A stretch of 64,000 nucleotides of DNA from positions 149,350,517 through 149,414,516 of the forward strand of contig NC_081555.1 of NCBI RefSeq assembly GCF_963082655.1, in the 5' to 3' direction. Position 1 is the stretch's first letter. Every line of letters starts with the position of its first letter. The notes below the pieces were generated by a model that searched no databases, was not told where the DNA came from, and was given only the letters and a program-made list of their open reading frames with translations. This stretch comes from Stomoxys calcitrans (Eukaryota > Arthropoda > Insecta > Diptera > Muscidae). Shown piece after piece: positions 1 through 9,690 of this stretch. A program made the translations under genes and the position numbers.

Positions 1-578
1 ACCAAAACATAAACCGAGTTGATCCATACTTTGGGTAGTTGTTGAAAGTGATACCAAAACACCACGTGCATAATTTCAGTCAAATCGGACGAGAATTGCG
101 CCCTCTAGAGGCTCAGGAAGTCAAGATCCCAGATCGCTTTATATGGCAGCAATATCAGTTAATGTACCGATTTGCGCCATACTAAGCAAAGTTATTGGAA
201 GTCATAACAAAACACCTCGTGTAAAATTTCAGTCAAATCGGAGAAGAATTGCGCCCTCTAGCGGCTCAGGAAATCAAGATCCCAGATCGGTTTATAAAGC
301 GGCTATATCAGGTAATGGACCGATTTAGACTATACTTGGCGCAGTTTCTGGAAGTCATAACAAAACACCACGAGCAAAATTTCAGTCAAATCGGACGAGA
401 ATTGCGCCCTCTAGCGGCTCAGGAAGTCAAGATCCCAGATCGGTTTATATGGCAGCTATATCAAAGCATAGACCGATTTGACTTATTTCCAATACCAACC
501 GGCCTACACTAATAAAAAGTATTTGTGCAAAATTTCAAGCGGCTAGCTCTACTCTTTCGAAAGTTAGCGTGCTTTCGG

Positions 579-848
579 CAGACGGACGGACGGACAGACG
601 GACTGACAGACGGACTGACAGACGGACGGACAGACGGACTGACAGACGGACGGACAGACGGACGGACGGACACACGGATTAACAGACGGACGGACGGACG
701 GACAGATGGACTGACAGACGGACTGACAGACGGACTGACAGACGGACTGACAGACGGACTGACAGACGGACTGACAGACGGACGGACACACGGATTAACA
801 GACGGACGGACGGACAGACGGACAGACAGACGGACGGACAGACGGACA
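579..848. repeat. Minisatellite of GACGGAC/GACAGACG words inside HINE-A1
   Basis: About 270 bp made of 4-bp words (GACG, GACA, GACT) in 12- to 16-bp higher periods, with two inserted words reading CACGGATTAACAG at about 671 and 790. The array lacks stop codons in several frames on both strands, so long Thr-Asp-Gly-Arg or Ser-Val-Arg style ORFs appear; these are compositional artefacts. It sits where every HINE-A1/A2 copy has a short GTCCGTC tract, so it is a local expansion of a normal element part. Confidence 0.9.
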
Positions 849-947
849 TGGCTATATCGACTTAAAATGACATGACGATCAATAATATATACTTTATGGG
901 GTCTCAGACCCATATTTCGAGGTGTTACAAACAGAATGACGAAATTA

Positions 948-1183
948 TTGGATTGCCCAAAAAGTAATAGCAGATTTTTTAAAAGAAAGTAAATGCATTT
1001 TTAATAAAACTTAGAATGATTTTTAAACAAATATAATTTTTTTACGCTTTTTTTTAAAGCAAGCTTAAAGTAACAGCTGATAACTGACAGAAGAAAGAAT
1101 GCAATTACAGAGTCACAAGCTGTGAAAAAATTTGTCAACGCCGACTATATGAAAAATCCGCAATTACTTTTTGGGCAACTCAA
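948..1183 (-). mobile_element. TA-flanked MITE, copy 1 (mariner-like ends)
   Basis: 236-bp non-coding element. Its outer ends are inverted copies of the word TTGGGTTGCCCAAAAAGTAA (the left copy has two changes), and it is flanked by TA at 946-947 and 1184-1185. It is inserted in the distal block of a HINE-A1 element, which continues on both sides. TA target duplication and terminal inverted repeats fit the Tc1/mariner superfamily; no transposase is encoded. Orientation relative to copy 2 is reversed (strand is arbitrary). Confidence 0.9.
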
Positions 1184-1230
1184 TAGTATATCCCCATCCT
1201 ATGGTGGAGGGTGAAATAAATACAACCATA

Positions 1231-1780
1231 TCTTTGCGTTTTATTTCCTTGTTTTTCTTGTGTATCTGTTTCTCCAAAATAAAAAAAGAACAATAAAATT
1301 ACATATACAAATTGTACTTGTTAATAAAATTGAAAACGCATTGTTTTCTCCATATGTCTGTTTGTCAATATAGATTACATAATTTATGATTACCATGAAA
1401 TCACTGTCAACAGCAGGACGAACAGTATAAAGCAAGTAAAACAAGAAACAAAACAATAACAAATACGACAACACAGACGGTCTATAAACAAACGAGCCGT
1501 GTATATGAGTTGTGAAAAACATTAATGTTAACATTATACCCAAAAAACATGGGAATATAACGGAAAAAATGGCTTAAATGTTAATAAAACTATTAGACAA
1601 TAAATTTCTGAAGCTATTTTTGTTTAAATATGCACCTTTGTTGCCATGTGTTTGTGCAAATCGTATGTACTATTGATGTCATACAATAGAGGAGGCAGAC
1701 ATGGCACATACTCCAACACGTGAGTGTACCATAGGCCGTATAAAAAATGGTATTTCAGCTGCTTTGCTTTAAGGAATGAT
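1231..1780. other. AT-rich spacer, nothing recognised
   Basis: AT-rich sequence between a HINE-A1 end and LINE-alpha. A 100-codon frame on the minus strand has low-complexity hydrophobic composition and no recognisable family, so I do not call it a gene. No RNA gene or repeat was recognised. Confidence 0.5.
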
Positions 1781-2978
1781 TTGGAGACAATGTATTTGAC
1801 ACAACCGATGGCCTTGATACAGTCACATCCTCCTGCAGAGACAAAGAAGGAAATCTGGCACTTATACAGGTAGTGTGCTGAGGATATGGAAAGAACATTT
1901 TACCCAGCTGCTATTGTCTGATGTTGGCGTCGAAGAGGATACTTCAGAAAAAATTCTTCAAGATTATTCTATACAATCTTGACTATACTTCCTAGTCAGA
2001 ATGAGGTCCAAGTAGCTCTGACCAGACTGAAGAACAACAAGGCAGTAGGAGCCGTCGGGTTACCCGCTAAACTACTTAATACCGAAGATGATACGCTGAT
2101 GAGGCGTATGCATCAGCTTGTCTGCGTGCTCTTGCTAGAAGAACTCATACCCGATGATTGGAACCTCAGCATACAATGTATTGTACACAAGAAAGGAGAC
2201 AAAACGGAATGTGCCAACTACAGAGGAATAAGTCTCCTCCCCATAGCATACAAAATACTCTCGGGCGTACTATGTGAGAGATTAAAACCTAAAGCCAAAA
2301 AGATAATAGAGCCATATCAAAGCGGATTTAGACCTAGTAAATCCACCATACACCAAATATTCACACTTCTCCAAATTCAATAAGGACAAATCAACACCTA
2401 CCATCTCTTTGTTGACTACAAATACGCTTTCGATACCCATATTCATTCAAAAGTATTTCAACCCATGTCTGAGATTGTTATCCCTGCAAAATTAATAAGA
2501 CTCTGCAGAATGACAATTGACAAGGAGACAGCTTATCGTGTGATCTCTTTAATATCCTGCTGGAGAAGATTATACGAGATGCAGATGTGAATAGATATGG
2601 CCCACTACTCACAAGACGACACATCGATATCGACGACACGTCGATATCACAGTTCGGTCACCGCAAGTACTAACTACAGCCTTTGAAAGAATCGATACGG
2701 AGTCAGTGAAAGTGGGTCTGGCAGTTAATGGAGATGTGACAAAGTGGATGCTATCAACTCCCACAAAGCCCTGTGAACTCGATCAGATAAAGAAAATGGA
2801 GAAAGTTCTGAACCACAACTTTGAGATAGTCAGCAATTTTATCTACATCGACGAAACCAAACAAACGACATCAGTTATAAAATAAAACAAAGAATAATCT
2901 TGGCTAAACGATGCTATTTTGGACTGCGCGAGCAGATGAAGAGCAAAAACACCTCTCGACATGCAAAAATGAATGAAT
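1781..2978 (+). pseudogene. LINE-alpha reverse transcriptase remnant, copy 1
   Basis: Degraded reverse transcriptase of a non-LTR retrotransposon. In order, reading through frameshifts and losses: a pre-RT segment (WKEHFTQLL, about 1888); the finger/palm segment at 1979-2380 (LKNNKAVGAVGLPAKLL, IPDDWNLSIQCIVHKKGD, CANYRGISLLPIAYKILS, YQSGFRPSKSTIHQIFTL); motif A in another frame (HLFVDYKYAFDT, about 2401); motif region C and thumb largely destroyed; and a connecting segment IKQRIILAKRCYFGLREQ at about 2880-2935. The YxDD box is not recognisable. The 5' region and C-terminus are missing. The apparent start near 1979 is TTG inside the domain, so it is not an initiation site. A second piece of the same family lies at 14.6-18.7 kb, where the C-terminal part absent here is preserved. 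Family-level call is confident; the exact clade is not. Confidence 0.85.
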
Positions 2979-2984
2979 GTTAAG

Positions 2985-3240
2985 AACCTATCCACACCAT
3001 ACTTGGCACCGATGTTGAAGGTCGTAAGAAGTCGTTATGCAAATTTTCTACCTAATTGGATAAGAATTGCGCCCTTTAGGGACAAAATGAATACAATCGG
3101 GAGATGGGTTTATAGGGGAGCTATGTGAGGTTATGGACCGATTCAGACCATATTCGGCACAGATGTTTGTGGTAGTAGGAGAAGTCACGGTGTATTGTGC
3201 AAATTGAAGCCAAGTCGGGTAATAACTGCGAGCAAAGCAA
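2985..3240 (+). mobile_element. HINE-A1 fragment, ~1.5 internal units
   Basis: Degenerate internal units of HINE-A1: ATTGCGCCCTTTAGGG at about 3065, a GGTTTATAGGGGAGC word near 3108 and a following GACCGATTCAGACCATATT. Neither the hairpin head nor the distal block is present. It abuts the LINE-alpha remnant on the left and A3-type units on the right. Confidence 0.7.
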
Positions 3241-3861
3241 ATATGTTCAAAATGTAATAATTACGGTTAAAAAATGACGGGAGATGGGAGCTATATCTAA
3301 ATATGAACCGATTCCGATCAAAATTTAGGGATATTGTGGCAGTCGTCGAGGAAAGCGTTTTGCAAAATTTTGGGAAGATTGGTCAATAAATGCGCTTGCA
3401 GTGGGTCTAGGAGTAAAAATCGGGCGATATTTATTTATGTGAGCTATACCTAAATCAGAACAGATTTCTATGAAATTCACCAATAATATCGAGAGTCATA
3501 AGAAAATCCTTCTTGCAAAATTCCGAGAGAATCAGTTAACTAATAACCATTTTATTGCTGTATTACTGCAAATCGGACAAACATATGTATGGGAGCTATA
3601 TCCAAATCTGAACCGATTTCAATAAAATTCACCAGTAAAATTGATGGTCATAAGAAAATCCTTCCTACCAAATTTCAAGAGAATCGGTCAACAAATGACC
3701 ATTTTATTGCTGTATTACTCGAAATCGGACGAACAAATATATGGGAGCTATATCCAAATCTTAAACGATTTCTATAATATTCACTTTTAATATCTAAAGT
3801 CATAAGAAAATCCTTCCTGCCAAATTTCGAGAGAATCGGTTAACAAATGACTATTTTATTG
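3241..3861 (+). mobile_element. HINE-A3 fragment, tandem ~152-bp units
   Basis: About four tandem units, each carrying GGGAGCTATATCCAAATC, a CCGATTTC word, then CATAAGAAAATCCTTCC and CAAATGACCATTTTATTGC. Successive GGGAGCTATA words at about 3591 and 3743 give a period near 152 bp. No head hairpin or distal block is present. The small frame at 3589-3777 is in phase with the repeat and is not a gene. Confidence 0.75.
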
Positions 3862-4006
3862 TATTACCTGCAGACCCGGGCCCGTTCCGCTGCGCCTCCT
3901 TTTACTTTATATGGAACAAAAGATTCCTTGGAATATTTATTTTCGACAATTAAAGATCTTTTAGTGAAACACCATGCCACGAAAATGGTATATCGCTTGA
4001 CTAACA

Positions 4007-4321
4007 AAATTTCAAATATTGCCAATGAACATTCCACTAAGGAACAGGGGCAAACTTCTCACATATCAATGAGTGCAGTCCGATTCAAGTTTAAGCTCAA
4101 TGATTAGGGGCCTCCTATTTTAGACGAGTCCGAACGGCGTGCAGCAGTGCGACACCTCTTTGGAGAGAAGTTTTACATGGCATAGTACCTCACAAATGTT
4201 GCCAGCATTAGGAGGGGAAAACCACCGCTGAACATTTTTTTCTGATGGTCTCGCCAGGATTCGAACCCAGGCGCTCAGGGTCATAGGCGGACATGCTAAC
4301 CTCTGCGCTACGGTGGCCTCC
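4007..4321 (-). mobile_element. tRNA-derived SINE, full-length copy with 15-bp target duplication
   Basis: Read on the minus strand it starts GGAGGCCACCGTAGCGCAG. An A-box-like TAGCGCAGAGG (4300-4310) and a B box GGTTCGAATCC (4257-4267) are spaced as in RNA polymerase III internal promoters, followed by a ~230-bp body and an A/T-rich 3' end. The direct repeat ATCGCTTGACTAACA flanks it at 3992-4006 and 4322-4336 and is found once in other family B copies' equivalent position, so this is a clean insertion into B. The 67-codon frame at 4120-4323 is a translation of the SINE and not a protein gene. The head is tRNA-like but the copy is a retroposon, not a tRNA gene. Confidence 0.93.
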
Positions 4322-4934
4322 ATCGCTTGACTAACAGTTTAACAATATAAGTGCCTTTATCTGAATCCCATATGATCTTTATTGGTCTAAGAATTTAAGT
4401 TTGAATGTAAGGTGTACTCCATTCTTAAAATACTTCATCTATTTGAGCCTCATATTGCGATGGTCACTAAAAAATTGCTGTTTGTGGAGTATTTTGGGAA
4501 AGAGGTAGACTCCCAGAAAATTGGTTCCGAAAATGGGTATCAATTCTTTCTCTACCATCCAATACCTTTTATTTAAGCTTCACATTGACATGGTCGGTAA
4601 ATATGCCGAATTTATGGGTGTTTTGGGGATTGGTACGGTCCCCCAAAGTATCAATTCTTGCTCTATCGCCCCAATACTTTTCATTTAAGCCCCACATTGT
4701 CATGGTCGGTAAATATGCCCGATTTAGGGGTGTTTTGGTGATTGAGGTGGTCCCCCAAACACCAAGCCCGGAAAATATATCAGCAACGTGATCTATTCTC
4801 ACATATCTATACATTATTTATTTGAACCCCATATTGCCATTGCCCTCAAAATTGGAGATAAAATTAGTTTATTAATCGCATTTAAACTCCATATTGCAAA
4901 AGTCAGCAAATATGTCCGGTTTGGGGTATTGGCC

Positions 4935-5216
4935 CTAAAAACTATGAATAATTAGTTCCACTCTCTTTAATACCCAAATTGTCTTGGTGAGCAAATACGT
5001 CCTATTTGGAGGTTGTTACGGTGGTCGGACGTCCGCTAGACAGTTGGCCCCTAATGTTGATATCAGATAAGTGGTCTAAAAACTATGAATAATTAGTTCC
5101 ACTCTCTTTAATACCCAAATTGTCTTGGTGAGCAAATACGTCCTATTTGGAGGTTGTTACGGTGGTCGGACGTCCGCTAGACAGTTGGCCCCTAATGTTG
5201 ATATCAGATAAGTGGT
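4935..5216. repeat. Perfect 141-bp tandem duplication in family B
   Basis: Positions 4935-5075 and 5076-5216 read identically to me, both beginning CTAAAAACTATGAATAATTA and ending GATATCAGATAAGTGGT. Family B copy 3 (about 45313-45455) has a single copy, so the duplication is private to this copy and young, or an assembly artefact. Confidence 0.92.
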
Positions 5217-6103
5217 CTACTCCCACTTACCTTTATGTTGAGCCCCATATTTCCATAGTCGGCAAACATGACCGGCTTGGGGGTGTTTTGGGGGATTGGC
5301 GGCCCTGCAGTGAGTTGGCCTTGAAAATATATATCGGATTTGTGTTTCACTCAAAACCCCTCTTATTTGAGCCTCATATTGCAAAAGTCAGAAAATACTT
5401 CCTATTTGGGTGGTGTTGTGGGGATGGGGTGGTCCCATAGACACTTTCCCCGAATATTGGTATCAAATTCGTGCTTTGCTCCCAAAGATCTTTCATTTGA
5501 GCCCCATATTGCTATGGTCGTAAATTTGTTCCCTTTGGGGGATGTTTTTGGTGAAAGGCGGCCCCCCAAAAACTTGGTCTCATATTTGGATATCAGATTC
5601 GAATACTACATTCAAATACCTTTTATTTAAGCCCCATATTGCTAGGGTCAGTAAATAAGTCCTGTTTTGGGGGTGTTTTGGGACAGGGGTGGACCTCCAG
5701 AAACGTGATCCGTATTTCGTATTCTACTCGCAAATACCTTTAATTTGAGTCCCATATTGCCATAGTCGGTATATATGTCCGATTTAGGGGTGTTTTGGGG
5801 CTTGGGGTGGTCCCCCTAGGTACCCCATCCGAAATTTTGATACCAAATTTTTATTTTTAGGGTACCATATGAGAGCACAAAAATGTTCGACTAAATCGCA
5901 TCTCCAAGATCTGGCGTTTCTGAAAATTAGGGTAAGGGGGAGGGTCCGCCCCCCTTCAGATATCATAAAATTTAGTACCCTATATTCACCACGGGGTCAT
6001 TATGCACCATCTGTGAAAATTTCAAGAAAATCGGATCAGCCATTTCTGAGTCGATAAGGAACACACAAACATACAAATAAACAAACAAAATGATTTTTAT
6101 ATA

Positions 6104-6342
6104 TTGGGTTGCCCAAAAAGTAATTGCGGATTTTTCATATATTCGGCGTCGACAAATTTTTTCACAGCTTGTGGCTCTGTAATTGCATTCTTTCTTCTGT
6201 CAGTTATCAGCTGTTACTTTTGGCTTGCTTTAGAAAAGAGGTGTAAAAAAAGTATATTTGATTAAAGTTCATTCTAAGTTTTTTTAATAATGCATTTACT
6301 TTCTTTTAAAAAAAACCGCAATTACATTTTTGGGCAACCCAA
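6104..6342 (+). mobile_element. TA-flanked MITE, copy 2
   Basis: 239-bp element with ends TTGGGTTGCCCAAAAAG and its inverse, flanked by TA at 6102-6103 and 6343-6344. It is inserted in the TATATA tail of family B copy 1. It lies in the opposite orientation to copies 1, 3, 4 and 5, judged by the internal word CTGTAATTGCATTC. Non-coding. Confidence 0.92.
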
Positions 6343-6354
6343 TATAAGATTGTA

Positions 6355-6951
6355 AAGGGTGATTCTTTTGAGGTTAGGATTTTCATGCATTAGTATTTGA
6401 CAGATCACGTGGGATTTCAGACATGGTGTCAAAGAGAAAGATGCTCAGTATGCTTTGACATTTCATCATGAATAGACTTACTAACGAGCAACGCTTGCAA
6501 ATCATTGAATTTTATTACCAAAATCAGTGTTCGGTTCGAAATGTGTTCATTCACCGTTCAGCGATGAGGCTCATTTCTGGTTGAATGGCTACGTAAATAA
6601 GCAAAATTGCCGCATTTGGAGTGAAGAGCAACCAGAAGCCGTTCAAGAACTGCCCATGCATCCCGAAAAATGCACTGTTTGGTGTGGTTTGTACGCTGGT
6701 GGAATCATTGGACCGTATTTTTTCAAAGATGCTGTTGGACGCAACGTTACGGTGAATGAACACATTTCGAACCGAACACTGATTTTGGTAATAAAATTCA
6801 ATGATTTGCAAGCGTTGCTCGTTAGTAAGTCTATTCATGATGAAATGTCAAAGCATACTGAGCATCTTTCTCTTTGACACCATGTCTGAAATCCCACGTG
6901 ATCTGTCAAATACTAATGCATGAAAATCCTAACCTCAAAAAAATCACCCTT
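6355..6951 (+). mobile_element. Foldback derivative of a mariner transposon, copy 1
   Basis: 597-bp element with TA at both borders (6353-6354, 6952-6953). Two ~203-bp arms are inverted copies of each other (6355-6557 and 6749-6951), beginning AAGGGTGATT and closing AATCACCCTT. Each arm carries the transposon terminus plus the start of its transposase gene (MNRLTNEQRLQIIEFYYQ). The ~190-bp centre encodes the middle of the transposase on the plus strand: FSDEAHFWLNGYVNKQNCR (the first catalytic Asp lies in FSDE), then LPMHPEKCTVWCGL and GGIIGPYFFKDA. The second and third catalytic Asp segments are absent, so it cannot make an active enzyme. A related, longer transposase copy is at 40555-41330. 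Confidence 0.9.
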
Positions 6952-7600
6952 TATATCTTTATAAACTTATACATAAAGATTTTTTAGAAAATTATTATAA
7001 TTTTTTTGGAATTATTTCATCCTCTATACAATTTTCCCCATATTTAATACTCTAAAAGTATCAGAATTTTTCATTTATTTCCCGAAAACTTGCTCCTTCT
7101 TTTTCATTACGGCCTTTTCTACTTTTATGGAAATATTGGCGCAAACCATATGTAATGTTTTTTTCGGCGTATACCTACCAAGTTTTTGAAGTACACATAG
7201 CAAACCTGGGGTTTTTACATTGTTTTTTGTTTTTTTGGCTTGGCTTGGCTTTAATGAAGGGATTTTTCATATGCGTGCCTAGACACAGTTGTCTCACAAC
7301 TATTTGTTCTTGTTTGTTTGTTCATTATAACAAAAGTTTGGTTCTTTGGTTTGGAATTTTATCTGTGTTAATTTCACATGTCTTTGAAATGTTTACTTTT
7401 ATTTTAATGTCACTGACCTGACCTATTAACATTAGTAAAACACGTGATTTAAACATACGGATAAGGGTAACGAGGTGATATTTAAATATCGTTTACTGAT
7501 TTCTTATAATGTGGACTTTAAAAGGAAAATAAATATGAGAATGCATTAGGTTAGGTCGGTTAGGTTTTTGCTCAAACATGCTCCAATTTGCATGGTCCAT
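6952..7600. other. AT-rich spacer, nothing recognised
   Basis: T-rich tracts and no repeat-family words. An 88-codon frame at 7155-7421 is Phe/Leu/Trp rich from T-rich DNA and matches nothing I know, so I leave it out as a gene. Confidence 0.5.
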
Positions 7601-8151
7601 GATGACAATGCAAAAATCGAAATATATGGTTTAATAAGGATCATTTCCGTTTCACACAACAAGGGGCCTACTCCATTTCACAGTTCTAAATTTCAGCGAA
7701 ATTGAGAGGTTTTTATATGCTTAAGACCCTTAACCGACAGCTATATCATAATATGGTCCTATCTGGCTTATTTTCAGTTTGGACATCGGAAGGCTTAACA
7801 CTACTCACTGTTCCCAATTTTAGCAAAATCGTTTAATATATGCAGCAGTTTTGGGCTTAAGACTCTAAATAAGCAAAACGGCCTATGCGGCATTTATATC
7901 CTAATATGATCCGATCTGTACCACATTATGGTCACATAAGGGAAGGTTTAATACAACTCAATCAGAGATGGTCCGTAAGACGATTTTTTAGGTTTCCGAC
8001 TGTCAAAAAGTTGTAAAAGTCGAAAACGTCGTATACTTGTATAAAACGAAGAAAAAGTCGCAAACGTCATAAACCTTAATAACTCAGTGCAAAAGTTTGA
8101 TTTTTAACAAATATTATTGTCACTTATTTGTTGTATATAGAAGAGTTTATA

Positions 8152-8758
8152 AAGGGTGATTTTTTTGAGGTTAGGATTTTCATGCATTAGTATTTGACAG
8201 ATCACGTGGGATTTCAGACATGGTGTCAAAGAGAAAGATGCTCAGTATGCTTTGACATTTCATCATGAATAGACATACTAACGAGCAACGCTTGCAAATC
8301 ATTTTCAGTGAATGGGCCCTAGAAAAGTTGGCAGAAAATCCGCTTTTTTATCGACAAATTTTGTTCAGCGATGAGGCTCATTTCTGGTTTAATGGCTACG
8401 TAAATAAGCAAAATTGCCGCATTTGAAGTGAAGAGCAACCAGAAGCCGTTCAAGAACTGCCCATGCATCCCGAAAAATGCACTGTTTGGTGTGGTTTGTA
8501 CGCTGGTGGAATCATTGGACCGTATTTTTTCAAAGATGCTGTTGGACGCAACGTTACGGTGAATGAACACATTTCGAACCGGACACTGATTTTGGTAATA
8601 AAATTCAATGATTTGCAAGCGTTGCTCGTTAGTAAGTCTATTCATGATGAAATGTCAAAGCATACTGAGCATCTTTCTCTTTGACACCATGTCTGAAATC
8701 CCACGTGATCTGTCAAATACGAATGCATGAAAATCCTAACCTCAAAAAAATCACCCTT
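8152..8758 (+). mobile_element. Foldback derivative of a mariner transposon, copy 2 (nested in hAT)
   Basis: 607-bp element, TA at 8150-8151 and 8759-8760. The left arm (8152-8303) is shorter than the right arm (8556-8758). The centre retains an extra transposase piece absent from copy 1 (EWALEKLAENPLFY before FSDEAHFW) and has a TGA in place of Trp in the RIWSEE segment. Internal structure therefore differs from copy 1 while the termini are nearly identical, so at least two deletion forms exist. It is younger than the hAT element that hosts it. Confidence 0.9.
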
Positions 8759-9038
8759 TATGTAAAAAAATTTCGCAATAAAAGAAATATTAAGTTTTTT
8801 TTTTTTAATTTTTGCATTTACATTTTTCACACAATAAATTGGAAATATACGCAAATTTCAAGTCAATTTATAAAGTAACGTTTAAGGATTTTTTTGTGAA
8901 GCAAAAAATCAATAAATTATTAGTTTTCATCAATTATATTTAGAAATTGCAATTATTTTGTATCCTTTTGCAAAATTATTTGCTTCTCCCGTTTTAATTT
9001 GCTTTTTGAAAGCTGTTGTAAACGACATATGTTAAAAA

Positions 9039-9240
9039 TGCATGACATCTGAGGAAGTGTCAAGTGAAATGGTACATGGAGTGTTAATTATGTTATTCAA
9101 TAACAATACTTAAAAATAACATTACTTATTCAATAAAATACTTAACACGCCATCTTCCATTTCACTTGACATTACCTCACATTAGCATACTTAACACGCC
9201 ATCTACCATTTCACTTGACACTACCTCAGATGTCATTCAT
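9039..9240. repeat. ~50-bp inverted repeat with a third partial copy, inside the hAT element
   Basis: Arm 9041-9089 (ATGACATCTGAGGAAGTGTC, then AAGTGAAATGGTACATGG) is the near-perfect inverse of 9190-9236. A third, partial copy in the second orientation (CACGCCATCTTCCATTTCAC) lies at about 9147-9166. It may be a small palindromic element inserted in the hAT element or part of its own structure. I see no clear target duplication. Confidence 0.8.
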
Positions 9241-9690
9241 TTTATAACAATATTGGTAAAAATCGTGTAAACCTACGGTAGCTTTTTCTAATTCTTAACC
9301 GATTTTTTCCAATTTCAATATTGTTCGTCTCCAGGAGGAAAAAATTACTTATGCCAAAATTTTTAGTTAATCAGATCAAAAATTCGACATATTTTCGTTC
9401 GAATTTTTTTTCTGTCAGAAACCTAGTTTTTTGGCTAGGTTTACGACGTTTTCGACGTATGTAATATACGTCGGAAATGTATGTCATATACGTCACTGTT
9501 TCTGACAGGCCATCTCTGAACTCAATCAGCTATTGTGCAATAAATGCAGCTTTAATCGGCTTTGAACCTTAAATCGGCAGATCGGTCTATATGGCAGCTA
9601 TATATGGTGATAGGAGGCTTAAACAACTCACTGTTTTGAATTTCAGCGAAATCGAGTAATAAATGCAACTTTATGAGAGTATCATACATT

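Larger units (their letters stand above)
1..1230 (+). mobile_element. HINE-A1 element, distal part (cut by window start)
   Basis: Non-coding repeat element. It shows several ~160-bp internal units, each with the run GCGCCCTCTAG, then GATCGGTTTATATGG, then a block ending in CAAATCGG. These are followed by a short-period GACGGACA array and the family's distal block (CATGGCTATATCGAC, then a closing segment with GGTGGAGGGT at about 1205-1214). A TA-flanked MITE splits the distal block at 946. Open frames across this stretch follow the repeat period and are not genes. By memory the layout resembles DINE-1/HINE elements of Drosophila (non-autonomous Helentrons); that assignment is inference, the repeat structure is seen directly. 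Confidence 0.8.
3862..6350 (+). mobile_element. Family B dispersed element, copy 1 (longest copy)
   Basis: Begins near CTGCAGACCCGGGCCCG (fuller as CTAGCTGACCCGGGCCCG at 44342). It runs through an array of ~105-bp units with words TTGAGCCCCATATTGC, GGGGTGTTTTGGGG, GTGGTCCCCC and GATATCAGATTCG, and ends with CAGCCATTTCTGAGTC, an ACAAACA-rich tract and TTTTTATATATAAGAT. It carries a SINE (4007-4321), a perfect 141-bp tandem duplication and a MITE in its tail (6104-6342). No coding capacity is seen. The tail style recalls non-autonomous elements ending in an ACAAACA plus TATATA tract, but I cannot assign a superfamily. Two other copies are at 35.8-39.2 and 44.3-46.5 kb. Confidence 0.8.
7963..9518 (+). 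mobile_element. hAT-type non-autonomous DNA transposon with 8-bp target duplication
   Basis: Terminal inverted repeats CAGAGATGG (7963-7971) and CCATCTCTG (9510-9518) are bounded by the direct repeat AACTCAAT at 7955-7962 and 9519-9526. The host A2 unit (ACAACTCA-type word) reads through if the insertion is removed. Subterminal regions at both ends are rich in GTCGAAAACGTCG-like words (GTCGAAAACGTCGTATAC near 8017; the inverse near 9448). An 8-bp duplication and CAG-starting ends are the hallmark of the hAT superfamily. No transposase frame is seen; without the nested foldback element it is about 947 bp. It contains a foldback mariner at 8152-8758 and an inverted repeat at 9039-9240. Confidence 0.88.
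7601..9690 (+). mobile_element. Old degenerate HINE-A2 array, split by a hAT element
   Basis: A2 words are recognisable but diverged: CTAAATTTCAGCGAAATTG near 7685, CTTAAGACCCTTAACCGAC near 7720, TATATCATAATATGGTCC near 7742, and again after the insertion ATCGGTCTATATGGCAGC near 9582 and CAGCGAAATCGAGTAATAAA near 9643. No head or distal block remains. Divergence exceeds that of other A2 copies in the window, so it is among the oldest. The stretch 7963-9518 is the inserted hAT element. Confidence 0.7.

Noticed and set aside
581..850. Telomere-like short repeat
   Set aside because: The words match the internal GTCCGTC tract of HINE elements, and flies of this group do not use such simple telomeric repeats.
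509..913. Frames of 75-134 codons across the first minisatellite
   Set aside because: Same reason: short-period repeat in an HINE-A1 element.
4257..4321. tRNA gene on the minus strand
   Set aside because: A and B boxes are present but the body extends ~315 bp, the copy is flanked by a target duplication and is repeated elsewhere: SINE.
6527..6877. Possible domesticated transposase gene
   Set aside because: It covers only the first catalytic Asp region, runs into the inverted arm and repeats in all three foldback copies.
7155..7421. 88-codon frame, hydrophobic
   Set aside because: Arises from T-rich DNA; no family resemblance.
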